Of a stretch of DNA of 64,000 nt, positions 47,179 through 55,998 are shown one piece after another. The notes below the pieces were generated by a model. That model saw only the letters and a program-made list of their open reading frames with translations, had not been told where the DNA came from and made no database searches. The first letter of the stretch is position 1. Each line of letters begins with the position of its first letter. The DNA is from Bacteroidales bacterium (GTDB lineage Bacteria; Bacteroidota; Bacteroidia; Bacteroidales; UBA1715): assembly GCA_016714605.1 (NCBI GenBank), contig JADKDL010000007.1:166282-230281 (forward strand). Reading direction: 5' to 3'. Made by a program: the position numbers and the translations under genes.

Positions 47179-47619
47179 ATGAGAAAAAAAGAATTAAATA
47201 GCAAAATTTATGTTACACTTAAAATATTTAATAACGAATGTATAGAACTTAAACCAAATAAAATTTTTAGACATATAAACTTGAGTATACTATTGATAAT
47301 TAAATATTACAGAATTGTGAGCAAACTTAAAAGAATGAAGGATGATGAGATTGTTATGAAGCTAAAGGAACTGCCAAGATTTGTGTGGCTTACCAATGAG
47401 TGGTTGTTGCATGTTTTTTTTTTAAGTATAGTTTCAGTATTACTCTTTATTACCTATCATTATATACCAATTTTCAAAGGTATTGGGGCATGGTTCATTG
47501 CTATCAATATTTTTATTTATATTAGAATAAGAGATGGCATGGATTTGAGAATTGTTAGATTTCTTGGAGCATTGACAGAAATACAAGAAATAATAAAAAA
47601 AAACTATTATGTAAAGTAG
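47179..47619 (+). CDS. Small membrane protein, candidate immunity protein 1
   Basis: A 146-residue protein with two adjacent membrane segments around residues 76-118 (HVFFLSIVSVLLFITYHYI and GIGAWFIAINIFIYIRI) and a basic, lysine-rich N-terminal cytoplasmic part. No family is recognised. It sits 28 bases after the variable C-terminus of protein 1 on the same strand. A second, unrelated membrane protein occupies the same position after protein 2. Immunity function is inferred only from this arrangement. Confidence 0.6.
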   Translation: MRKKELNSKIYVTLKIFNNECIELKPNKIFRHINLSILLIIKYYRIVSKLKRMKDDEIVMKLKELPRFVWLTNEWLLHVFFLSIVSVLLFITYHYIPIFKGIGAWFIAINIFIYIRIRDGMDLRIVRFLGALTEIQEIIKKNYYVK

Positions 47620-47635
47620 TGTAATTATACACTAA

Positions 47636-48020
47636 ATAATCTAAGCTTGTAATTTAGTGCAATTTCAAGTTTATAGTAGGCTGGTTCGAGTTTGTAACTC
47701 GGACTTTACGAAGTAAGAGAAGTAGATTTTTAAAGGCATGGGTTGCTAGTTTGTGCTATCTATGGGGGAGTTGTGTCGTAGATACGTCCGTATCTAAGGT
47801 GCAGATATGAGCGTATGCGAACACCTAGATGGTCTGAGCTTGTTATTTAGTGCAAGTTCAAGATTATAGAACGCTGGTTCGAGTTTGTAACTCGGACTTT
47901 ACGAAGTAAGAGAAGTAGATTTTACAAGGCATGGGTTGCAAGTTTGTGCCTCTGAGGGGAAGTTGTGTCGTAGGTACGTCCGTATCTAAGGCTTAGATAT
48001 GAGCGTATGCGAACCCCTGA
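47636..48020. repeat. 193-bp tandem duplication
   Basis: CTAAGCTTGTAATTTAGTGC at 47641 and CTGAGCTTGTTATTTAGTGC at 47834 begin two copies with the same order of motifs: GAGTTTGTAACTCGGAC, ACGAAGTAAGAGAAGTAG, GGCATGGGTTGC, GTACGTCCGTATCTAAGG. A third, shortened copy is at 54222-54345. Confidence 0.85.
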
Positions 48021-48429
48021 TACGTCCATATCTAAGCCTCTTATAAAGGCGCATATATGAAAAATTATCTCCGGCATATTGTAGCGTGTGTCAAGAGGTT
48101 TGGGCGTGGTGTTCTGTGTTGCGTTGTATCTAGACGTAACGTTACGTCGTAGTGCAACGCAACGTTGCGTCGAGGTTAAACGCAACGTTACGCTGAACCT
48201 CTACGCAATATTATATAGAGGCAACGCTTAATCCAATTCGTCGCAGCGTGTGTCACGAAGGTTGGGCGAAGCGTCTCGCTTCGTCCGAGATTCCAAGGCC
48301 TCTGGCCTGTACAATAAATAACTGCTCCTGCACGATTAAATTTTAATATTCCTATAGTACTGCCGGTATCGTTGCCGCACGTGTTGCGAAATGCAAGTTT
48401 GTGTTATCTGGGAGTATTATATTTGAAAA

Positions 48430-48670
48430 CTAGGTTTTCAAATTTTGAAAAGCTGTAATGGAGTCGTCCATCACCGCTTTTTAAATTTTGTAAACAAGGT
48501 TGTGGTCACCGCCAAAACCTAGTTTATGAAGTTTGAAAACTAGGTTTTCGAGTACGCCACAACTAAGTTTTCGAGCTTATGAGAACTAGGTTTACAAATA
48601 TTGAAAACTAGGTTTATAAAATTCAAGAACTAGGTTTTCAAATTTTGAGTACTAGGTTTTCAAAATTTAC
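48430..48670. repeat. 22-bp minisatellite (CTAGGTTTTCAAATTTTGA units)
   Basis: CTAGG/CTAAG anchors at 48540, 48563, 48586, 48608, 48630 and 48652 are spaced 22-23 bases apart. An outlying unit at 48430 is exactly five periods away, with degenerate units between. Two units remain in the second leader (54374, 54396). Confidence 0.85.
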
Positions 48671-48972
48671 TTGTTATTGCAGTCATTATCAAGCGGTCTT
48701 GGTCATGACTGTATCAGCCGAACAGAATTACAATTTCTGTAACTTTGCCAAAGTTCTATTCAGTAGTTCTGTTCACACTGAACCTAAACCGTGCAATCTC
48801 AATAAGCAACAGCCTGTAAATAAATTGTCTGAACAGGATTTTTGTGATTATTATGATTTGCATGATTAATTTTCAAATTAGCATATTTTCAAATTTTCAA
48901 ATTGTCTCATTTTCAAATTATCTTATTTTCAATTTAGTTGTATCTTTGTGAGGAAATAATGAAATTGAAGCT

Positions 48973-50007
48973 ATGCCCATAAAATACCTAGACCCTAAGA
49001 ACGACCTTACATTTCGGAAAATATTCGGAGAACATCCGCATTTGCTTATCAGTTTTCTCAATGCTTTGTTGCCACTAGAAAAAGGGCGAGAAATACTAAA
49101 CATTGAATACATAGATTCAGAAATACTACCCGAACTACCCGGTTTGAAACGGTCGGTAGTTGATGTTCGTTGTGTTGATAATCATGATAGGCAGTTTATT
49201 GTAGAAATGCAAATGTACTGGACCAGTTCCTTCAAAAGCCGAATGTTGTTCAATACCAGCAAAGCGTACGTTCGTCAGTTGTTTAAGAAAGAGAAATTCT
49301 CTGAGTTGCGACCTGTTTATGGTTTGAGCCTTTTGAATGAAGACTTCATGAAAGAAGACAGCATGAAAGAGGTATATTACCACCACTATCGCATGGTGCA
49401 TAATATAGACTCCAAAGAATGCATTCCCGGCATAGAATTGATATTTATAGAATTGCAAAAATTCAAATCGCTAAACTATACCGACAGACGTTTGCAAGTA
49501 TTGTGGTTGAAATTCCTCACCCTCATAGACGAGAACACCACCGTAGTACCAGAAGAGTTGCAATCGGACACCAATATAGTAGAAGCCTTGGAGCATTTGA
49601 ACTACGCATCATTCACTGAACAAGAGCTTAATTACTATGAGAAATATTGGGATGCCATCCGCATAGAAAAAAGCTCCATTGCCGATGCCATAGAAAAAGC
49701 AGAAGAAAGCATTAAAAAAGCAGCAGAAGAAATTAAACTCGCTGCAGAAAATGAAGCAAAAGCATTGGCCGAGAAAGCAGAAGCATTGGCCGAAAAAGAA
49801 TTAGCCCTTAAAAATGAAGCTAATGCATTAGCAAAAGAATCAGAAGCAATAGCAAAAGCCGAAAAAGAACGAGCCGAAAAAGAATCCGCACTTTCCAAAA
49901 TAGTACAAATAGTAAAAAACTTAAGTGCCAGTGGCATGACAAAAGAAGCCATTGCAAAAATGCTTAGTTTAACTATAGAAGAAGTTGAAAATTGTCTGAA
50001 CCGCTGA
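48973..50007 (+). CDS. Rpn family recombination-promoting nuclease/putative transposase (1)
   Basis: A 344-residue PD-(D/E)xK nuclease of the Rpn (PDDEXK_2, transposase-like) family. The N-terminal KYLDPKNDLTFRKIFGEHPH signature is followed by the catalytic Asp64 in SVVDVRC and Glu78-x-Gln80 in FIVEMQM. The C-terminal 110 residues are a charged alanine/glutamate/lysine coiled coil ending in an HTH-like tail (NLSASGMTKEAIAKMLSL, then TIEEVENCLNR). Rpn proteins cut DNA and promote RecA-independent recombination in E. coli. The stop is 13 bases before toxin-like protein 2, so they are probably co-transcribed. Confidence 0.88.
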   Translation: MPIKYLDPKNDLTFRKIFGEHPHLLISFLNALLPLEKGREILNIEYIDSEILPELPGLKRSVVDVRCVDNHDRQFIVEMQMYWTSSFKSRMLFNTSKAYVRQLFKKEKFSELRPVYGLSLLNEDFMKEDSMKEVYYHHYRMVHNIDSKECIPGIELIFIELQKFKSLNYTDRRLQVLWLKFLTLIDENTTVVPEELQSDTNIVEALEHLNYASFTEQELNYYEKYWDAIRIEKSSIADAIEKAEESIKKAAEEIKLAAENEAKALAEKAEALAEKELALKNEANALAKESEAIAKAEKERAEKESALSKIVQIVKNLSASGMTKEAIAKMLSLTIEEVENCLNR

Positions 50008-50020
50008 TTTATCTGATTAA

Positions 50021-50866
50021 ATGATTAACAGGATTTTTCATTTTTCATTTTTCTATTCTCAATTTAATTTGCGAAACATACTAATCATCTTTTTGCTTTT
50101 AGCAATAAAAGTATCATCGCAAGAGGCATATAATCAAGAGCATATACCCGGATCGGCAGTCGGTCAAGCAGTAACCGGCTCCCTCTCACCCCAAGCCACC
50201 TTCACAACCGATATTTGTACAGAAGCATCCGGTAGAGACGCACGGACGTGCGTCTCCATATCCGTATTAGGCACCAGCATAACCGCAGGAGGTGAAACCA
50301 AAACCGTATCAACCTATCCCGCACTAGTAAAAGACAGCGAAGGCGAAGTCTACCAAGTACAAGCAGACGGAAGCACCACGCTGGTAGGAAAATACGACGA
50401 AGCATATAAAAACCTGCACACCAAAACCCCCGACCAGAGTAGCATGTCGGTAAGCTTCAAAGAGAACAGCACTGCTACCTACAGCTTTGACCCATTCCAG
50501 GAAAAGTACGGTGAGCAACCGGCTATGAGAATCAAGTACCTGAAACTGGGCAACGACTATTTCTCTGCAAAGGCAATAACAGAGGCAGCTACCGACAAGG
50601 TTGACTTTACCCTAACCGGCACAACACTGAGCGACATAGTCTTTGTAAACCGCGAAGGCTTTGTGTTTAACGCCAGCGGCAACACCCTTACCCTTGTAGG
50701 CGGACCGGAGAAAGATGCACAAGAGATATTGGCAGTAACCAAGTCAGACAAGACCGTGATAGGCGCCTTGCTTTTAGCCAGTTACCCGAAGATAGAGAAG
50801 AAAATAAAAATAATACCTGCCGATGCCAGCATAACGATTACCACCGATAACCTTAAAGCAATGTAG
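50021..50866 (+). CDS. Toxin-like protein 2, N-terminal part before an amber codon
   Basis: A 281-residue frame: an unusual signal peptide (SQFNLRNILIIFLLLAIKVS), 15 residues of linker, then the module homologous to protein 1 from GQAVTGSLSPQATFTTD on. The fibronectin-like domains of protein 1 are missing, so the duplication was fused to a new signal. A 10-residue net insertion (RDARTCVSIS region) is encoded by a copy of the GACGCACGGNCGTGCGTC palindrome. TAG 50864-50866 falls where protein 1 has a glutamine codon (KMQTKVNEV), and the same frame continues beyond it. Confidence 0.8.
   Translation: MINRIFHFSFFYSQFNLRNILIIFLLLAIKVSSQEAYNQEHIPGSAVGQAVTGSLSPQATFTTDICTEASGRDARTCVSISVLGTSITAGGETKTVSTYPALVKDSEGEVYQVQADGSTTLVGKYDEAYKNLHTKTPDQSSMSVSFKENSTATYSFDPFQEKYGEQPAMRIKYLKLGNDYFSAKAITEAATDKVDFTLTGTTLSDIVFVNREGFVFNASGNTLTLVGGPEKDAQEILAVTKSDKTVIGALLLASYPKIEKKIKIIPADASITITTDNLKAM
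50232..50257. repeat. Dispersed palindrome inserted inside a coding region
   Basis: GTAGAGACGCACGGACGTGC followed by GTCTCC. This copy of the palindrome at 604-631 is translated as GRDARTCVS in protein 2. The paralogous position in protein 1 (about 44753-44790) lacks it. Confidence 0.85.
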
Positions 50867-53512
50867 ACCAAGGTAAACGAGGTGTATAATAAAGTAGGCA
50901 TAAATTACACCCTAGAAATAGACAACAGCATACAAGGCAAATGGTGCGGAGCAGACCCATGTGCAGCAGTAGCCCCCTCACGCAGCGGACTCCTAAGCAA
51001 CAACTACACTGGCGATGAAGACAAAATAATACAATACTACAGCACCCAGCAAAGCTTCAATGCCGATGATGCCGAGACCGCCTACATGATACTCACCGGA
51101 GCCAGTGCCGACACCAAAGGCGAGGAAGGCGAAATGCAAGGCCGCATGAACTATGGCAAGCAGTTTGGCTTTTTGTACGGCATAGGTAGCAGCACCAATT
51201 ACACACAGATAGGCCACACCCTCGCCCACGAACTAGGGCATGGTAACTTTAAGCTATACCACATATTCGACGAAATGTACCTTGGCAACGAAGCCAAAAC
51301 CGCCGACAACATAATGAGTTACAGCACCACCGCCACCAAACTCAATAAAGTGCAGTGGGATATAGTTCATGACCCGGGGGTGGTGTGGGGGATTATGAGT
51401 AAGGATAAGGATCAGGCGGTATATATTGAAATGGAAATTGACGAAAAACCTGTGCCAATTCCATGGTCTGGTTATGCTTTTTGTTTACCTTCAGGTGGAT
51501 TGGTTCATATTAATGGAATCGTAGAAGCAAGGTTTAATATTTTTGGAGCATTAACATGGTTTAAGCTTGAAAGTGGTATAAGTTACAGAATGGTGTATAT
51601 TAGTAGTACCGAAGAATTTTTAGGATATCTAGACAACACCAAAACTCATGAACTAACAAGAGAATATGTTCAAAAAAATAAATTTAAAGAATTTACATTA
51701 GCTGCCGTTGGAGCTACTGTTTATGCAAGAGGTCGTTATGAAGTAAAAAGAACAGAAACAGTAACCGATTATTACAACTGTATTTGCGATTATTTTTGGG
51801 AAACAAAAAGCCAGAATACAAATTTTGAAGGTAAAGCTAATTTTAGGTTAATTCCTGCCGATGCCTACCAATTTGATTGTGCAGGCACACAATGCCCCGA
51901 TTTTAATGTTCTCGGACTGGAATTAGGAGAAGGAAAATATTTGTATGGTTATTTGATTCAGAAGTTAGATGCAACAAAATCCGATTATTCAGACAAACAG
52001 ACTAAATTAGTAGATTTTGCAAACTACATATCTGCTATTTATAAAAAATATTCTTACATTGGCTTTTATGGATATCAGTTAGAAGTAATGGGAACATCTT
52101 CGAGTATCAAATATGGAGTAATGAGGTATTTAGCACAAAACAATATTTTTACAATAAGCGATTTTGAGAAAGCATTTGAACATAAATTTGAAGCCGGAGA
52201 TGATGAGTACGTTTTTTCTATAGAGAATTTATGGAACGGAATAATATCAGGTTATAATACCAATACCCCAGACTGGATAAAATCCAATAAAAAAGGAGAA
52301 GTGGTTTTGTATAAATATGACTTTTCCGATTTGATATACAGAAAGAAGTATATAGAAGGCAACACCATTATTTCAACCGGAATATATAATTCAGAGAAGA
52401 GTGGAATAGCCTCAGCTATGTCTATATCAAATACATACAAACAATATGTTGAGTGTTTCGGTACAGAATATGCAACTTATGCTTGGGCAAAATTTGCTTC
52501 AAGTGCTTCGCACGATGTTTTAATTGCATTTTTTGCAAATAGGCTTATTGCACAACACGGGGCATTGATTGCACAGCAAATAATTAAAGATTTATCAGAA
52601 GAAGCAACAAAAAGATTTTATGTTGGGGCGATTACAGAGGTGCTAGGTAACGTGATAGCTAATATCATTTTAGGTGAGGATAATAACTGGGGTGAAATAG
52701 CAGTTGATGGTATTTTTGCTGGATTTAAAGAAGTTGTGAATCCAAGTAATAAATGGGCTAGTGCAGCTTTTGATTGTGCTGTTGGTTTGGATGTTCAAAC
52801 TGTAAGTGATTTATTTAATTCTAAAAACGAATCTGATTTATATATAAATATAGGGAAAGCAGGATTGCAGTGTTTTATTCCTGTTGTGATAGGACATTTT
52901 GGAGAAAGGTTTAAAGATTATATACTTGTAAAGAAGAATCCTGTTATTAACCATGCGTATTACTTCTTTAAGCATAAAATTAAGGTGGGGGATGCAAATA
53001 CAGCTGAATTTGTATATAAAATTCTTGATTTTGATAATTTATTTAAAGGTCGTACAGATCATGCTAAATCACTAATTAAAGGAATACTCGGCACTGAAAA
53101 TGGTTCCAAAGCAATCGACTTACTGTTAGAAACAGGCTATGACATAACTTTTCTTACAACCAGCAATTTCAAACGAATGGCAGATGTTGTAGGTAAGTAC
53201 GTAAAAACTGATGCAGACAAACTAGCATTCAAAGAAATTTTAAATTCCGGAACAGATCTTAATCGGGCTTTGATATTTCTGAATAATCAGGTAACTTCGG
53301 TTGCAGAATATAAATCTACAATTAATAGCATTATGAACAACCAAATGTTTACTCCTTCAGTTCGCGAAATATTTGAAAAATCGGGAGGAGCTATACAGTA
53401 TTTTATAAAAGAGCAGGACAATAAGATTTACTATGCAAAACTTGTTGATGCGGAAGCTATTTTATTTACTTTCGAAAAAGGTGCTAATTTGGTGATTAGT
53501 AGTTTTTTCTAA
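50867..53512 (+). CDS. Toxin-like protein 2, zincin core and variable C-terminus
   Basis: Continues the frame of the previous part after the amber codon; a separate start at GTG 50882 is conceivable. It carries the zincin core HELGH (51227-51241), NFKLYH and NIMSYS, nearly identical to protein 1 up to ...KDQA (about 51420). The remaining 700 residues are unrelated to protein 1. They include a cysteine-bearing segment (YYNCICDYFWE, FDCAGTQCPDFN), a long helical, partly hydrophobic region (DVLIAFFANRLIAQHGALIA, then FYVGAITEVLGNVIANIILG), and a C-terminal domain ending AILFTFEKGANLVISSFF. The effector activity is unknown. A membrane-protein gene follows after 59 bases. Confidence 0.75.
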   Translation, partial: TKVNEVYNKVGINYTLEIDNSIQGKWCGADPCAAVAPSRSGLLSNNYTGDEDKIIQYYSTQQSFNADDAETAYMILTGASADTKGEEGEMQGRMNYGKQFGFLYGIGSSTNYTQIGHTLAHELGHGNFKLYHIFDEMYLGNEAKTADNIMSYSTTATKLNKVQWDIVHDPGVVWGIMSKDKDQAVYIEMEIDEKPVPIPWSGYAFCLPSGGLVHINGIVEARFNIFGALTWFKLESGISYRMVYISSTEEFLGYLDNTKTHELTREYVQKNKFKEFTLAAVGATVYARGRYEVKRTETVTDYYNCICDYFWETKSQNTNFEGKANFRLIPADAYQFDCAGTQCPDFNVLGLELGEGKYLYGYLIQKLDATKSDYSDKQTKLVDFANYISAIYKKYSYIGFYGYQLEVMGTSSSIKYGVMRYLAQNNIFTISDFEKAFEHKFEAGDDEYVFSIENLWNGIISGYNTNTPDWIKSNKKGEVVLYKYDFSDLIYRKKYIEGNTIISTGIYNSEKSGIASAMSISNTYKQYVECFGTEYATYAWAKFASSASHDVLIAFFANRLIAQHGALIAQQIIKDLSEEATKRFYVGAITEVLGNVIANIILGEDNNWGEIAVDGIFAGFKEVVNPSNKWASAAFDCAVGLDVQTVSDLFNSKNESDLYINIGKAGLQCFIPVVIGHFGERFKDYILVKKNPVINHAYYFFKHKIKVGDANTAEFVYKILDFDNLFKGRTDHAKSLIKGILGTENGSKAIDLLLETGYDITFLTTSNFKRMADVVGKYVKTDADKLAFKEILNSGTDLNRALIFLNNQVTSVAEYKSTINSIMNNQMFTPSVREIFEKSGGAIQYFIKEQDNKIYYAKLVDAEAILFTFEKGANLVISSFF

Positions 53513-53571
53513 TACGAGTAAAACTGTAGTAGTTGATCATTTTTTCCCTAGGGATGAGCAAAATGTGGGAG

Positions 53572-54174
53572 ATGAAGAAAAATAGAATAGGTTATTTACT
53601 ATTTACTTTAATCTGCTTACTTGTAATACTCTTTGGACTTGGAATATTGCCAAATGACTTAGCATGTCTTGTTTATGAATACCGTCTCACTACGGATTGG
53701 GATTTATTTTTTCTATTTATACTGTTTCCTTTTACTGGTTTTATTATTAGTTTACTTTTTGGAATAAAAAAGAATAATAGAAGTTTTTTTTATTTATTAT
53801 TTCCAATTATAACACTTACGATAATGGGCTTATTGGAAAGAAAAATGGAAAAAAGAGATGTTTTTTCAAGTACTGGGGTAGTTTATAATGCAAAATTAAT
53901 TGATTTTGAAATTAGTCGTAACAGTAATATAATTGTTAATTATTATAGAAAGGATCAATTGTATAAATCAAGATTGCTAGTTCGTGGTAAAGAGCTTAAA
54001 AATAAGATGGTTGGAGATACTATTCAGTTAATATTTTCTAAAGATTGTATTTATAAGCGAGTCGTTTTAAATTTTAATCCTACTTCAGTTGAGATAAACA
54101 AATGCAAAGATGGGTGCTATCATGAAGATGGTGTTCTGTATAGTAAGGAAGAATATGAGAAATTGAAGAGGTAG
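53572..54174 (+). CDS. Membrane protein, candidate immunity protein 2
   Basis: About 200 residues from ATG 53572 (MKKNRIGYLLFTLICLLVIL). Other in-frame starts lie up to 39 bases earlier, but this one is preceded by GGGAG and begins at the membrane segment. It has three predicted membrane segments (residues 5-28, about 45-68 and 75-95), then a soluble beta-rich domain (FSSTGVVYNAKLIDFEISRN, GDTIQLIFSKDC). No family is recognised, and it is unrelated to candidate immunity protein 1. The position after the variable C-terminus of protein 2 suggests immunity. Confidence 0.6.
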   Translation: MKKNRIGYLLFTLICLLVILFGLGILPNDLACLVYEYRLTTDWDLFFLFILFPFTGFIISLLFGIKKNNRSFFYLLFPIITLTIMGLLERKMEKRDVFSSTGVVYNAKLIDFEISRNSNIIVNYYRKDQLYKSRLLVRGKELKNKMVGDTIQLIFSKDCIYKRVVLNFNPTSVEINKCKDGCYHEDGVLYSKEEYEKLKR

Positions 54175-54898
54175 ATATTTTGTTTTTTTATTTGCTTATT
54201 CTAGTACGTCGTAGCGAGTTTCCCCTAGATGGTCTGAGCTTGTTATTTAGTGCAAGTTCAAGATTATAGAACGCTGGTTCGAGTTTGTAACTCGGACCTT
54301 ACGAAGTAAGAGAAGTAGATTTTAAAACATGGGTTGCTAGTTTGTGCTATCTGGGAGTATTATATTTTAAAAACTAGGTTTATAAAATTCAAGAACTAGG
54401 TTTACAAAATTTACTTGTTATTGCAGTCATTATCAAGGGGTCTCGGTCATGACTGTATCAGCCGAACAGAATTACAATTTCTGTAACTTTGCCAAAGTTT
54501 AAAACTTTGGCAAAGTTCTATTCAGTAGTTCGGTTCACACTGAACCTAAACCGTGCAATCTCTATAAGCAACAGCATGTAAATAAATTGTCTGAACCAAG
54601 ATTTATAGGATTAAATGATTAACATGATTTTTCTTTGTGTACTTTGTGAAACTCTTCGTATTCTTTGAGGTTGAATTTTCAGAATGTCAATAATTTTCAA
54701 TTTTCAATTCTCAACTTTCAATTTACTCGTCTAAACCATGATTTTTGTGATTATTATGATTTGCATGATTAATTTTCAAATTAGCATATTAGCACATTTT
54801 CAAATTGTCTCATTAGCGCATTAGCAAATTAACCCATTAGCACATTACATAATTCTCAATTTAATACTATCTTTGTCATTAAGAATTACATAAAAGCT
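54175..54898. other. Repeat-rich leader of cassette 3
   Basis: A condensed copy of the cassette 2 leader: 54222-54345 matches the 193-bp unit, 54374-54410 two minisatellite units, and 54420-54600 and 54730-54890 the 3' portion up to the start of the nuclease gene. A perfect 33-base palindrome at 54485-54517 is unique to this copy. No gene. Confidence 0.7.
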
Positions 54899-55909
54899 AT
54901 GCCATCAACACATATACGATTCGACTGGGCAATAAAACGCCTATTGAGACAGAAAGCCAACTTTGGTATTTTAGAAGGTTTTTTGTCAGAACTGCTTAAG
55001 CAAGATGTGCTCATAAAAGAGATATTGGAAAGTGAAAGCAATCAAGAAACCGAGCAGGAGAAATTCAATAGAGTAGATATACTTGCGAGCCTTGACGGTG
55101 GTGAGCTGGTAATCATAGAGGTACAAAACGAACGTGAACACGATTATTTTCACCGAATGAATTTTTCGCAAGCAAAGCTCATTACGCAATACCTTAAAGT
55201 TGGTAACAGATATAAAAACGTAAAAAGAATCATTTCTGTCAATATCGTTTACTTCGAGCTAGGGCAGGGACAAGATTATATATATGAAGGACATACCGAT
55301 TTTATAGGCATCCACTCCAAAGACAAACTGAGCCTGAGCGGTTCGCAACGCAAACTGTTTCCCGATCTAAACGCAGTATCTGAGATATTTGCACAATACT
55401 TTATTATTAAAGTTAATGTTTTTGACGATATCGCAAAAGATACGCTCGATGAATGGGTTTACTTCCTAAAAAACAGCGAGATAAAAGATAGTTTCAAGGC
55501 AAAAGGGTTAAAAGAAGCAAAAGAAAAGATGCGACAAGACAACCTCGAAGGTATAGAAAAAGTTGCTTATGAGCAGTTTGTAAAAGAACAACGCATCAAA
55601 GAAGCCGAGATAGAAAGTGTATTGATAGATGCCCAGATCAAACACACCGAACAACTACAGAAGGCATTGGCAGAGGCTGAAAAAGAAAGAGCAGAAAAAG
55701 AATCCGCCCTAAAAAAAGAAGCAGAAGCATTAGCAAAAGCAGAAAAAGAACGAGCCGAAAAAGAAAAAGAACGAGCCGAAAAAGAATCTGCACTTTCAAA
55801 AATAGTAAAAATAGTAAAAAACTTAAGTGCCAGTGGCATGACACAAGAAGCCATAGCAAAAATGCTTAGTTTGACTATAGAAGAAGTTGAAAATTGTCTG
55901 AACCGCTGA
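54899..55909 (+). CDS. Rpn family recombination-promoting nuclease/putative transposase (2)
   Basis: A 336-residue PD-(D/E)xK nuclease with a different head from copy 1: STHIRFDWAIKRLLRQKANF, then Asp60 in NRVDILASL and Glu74-x-Gln76 in LVIIEVQNE. FHRMNFSQAKLITQYLKVG follows, as in the PDDEXK_2 proteins that carry a DKVFKRLF-like start. The last 110 residues are a repetitive AEKERAEKES coiled coil with an almost identical C-terminal tail to copy 1 (NLSASGMTQEAIAKMLSL, TIEEVENCLNR). It is followed by the same 3' sequence as copy 1 and then by a truncated signal-peptide remnant in place of a full toxin gene. Confidence 0.87.
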   Translation: MPSTHIRFDWAIKRLLRQKANFGILEGFLSELLKQDVLIKEILESESNQETEQEKFNRVDILASLDGGELVIIEVQNEREHDYFHRMNFSQAKLITQYLKVGNRYKNVKRIISVNIVYFELGQGQDYIYEGHTDFIGIHSKDKLSLSGSQRKLFPDLNAVSEIFAQYFIIKVNVFDDIAKDTLDEWVYFLKNSEIKDSFKAKGLKEAKEKMRQDNLEGIEKVAYEQFVKEQRIKEAEIESVLIDAQIKHTEQLQKALAEAEKERAEKESALKKEAEALAKAEKERAEKEKERAEKESALSKIVKIVKNLSASGMTQEAIAKMLSLTIEEVENCLNR

Positions 55910-55998
55910 TTTATCTGATTAAATGATTAACAGGATTTTTTATAAAATTAGCACATTAGCACATTGACTCATTAGCACATTATCAAGTGAATTCCATC

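Larger units (their letters stand above)
47620..48972. other. Repeat-rich leader of cassette 2
   Basis: About 1.35 kb without a credible gene. An 87-codon minus-strand frame (47922-48185) is made only of repeat sequence. It contains a 193-bp tandem duplication (about 47636-48020), palindromes such as GATACGTCCGTATC and GCAACGTTGC, a 22-bp minisatellite (48430-48670), and a 3' part (48670-48960) that recurs almost unchanged at 54420-54890. It ends directly at the Rpn gene. Confidence 0.7.

Noticed and set aside
47922..48185. 87-codon frame on the minus strand
   Set aside because: Made entirely of repeat sequence (the 193-bp unit and the GCAACGTTGC palindromes), with no family likeness.
48430..48670. 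Possible CRISPR array
   Set aside because: The 22-23 base periodicity leaves no room for spacers. The whole unit is repeated, so it is a minisatellite. No cas genes are present.
46473..50866. Genome-wide reassignment of TAG/TAA to glutamine
   Set aside because: Many intact genes in the window end at TAA or TAG exactly where their families end, so these codons are normal stops.
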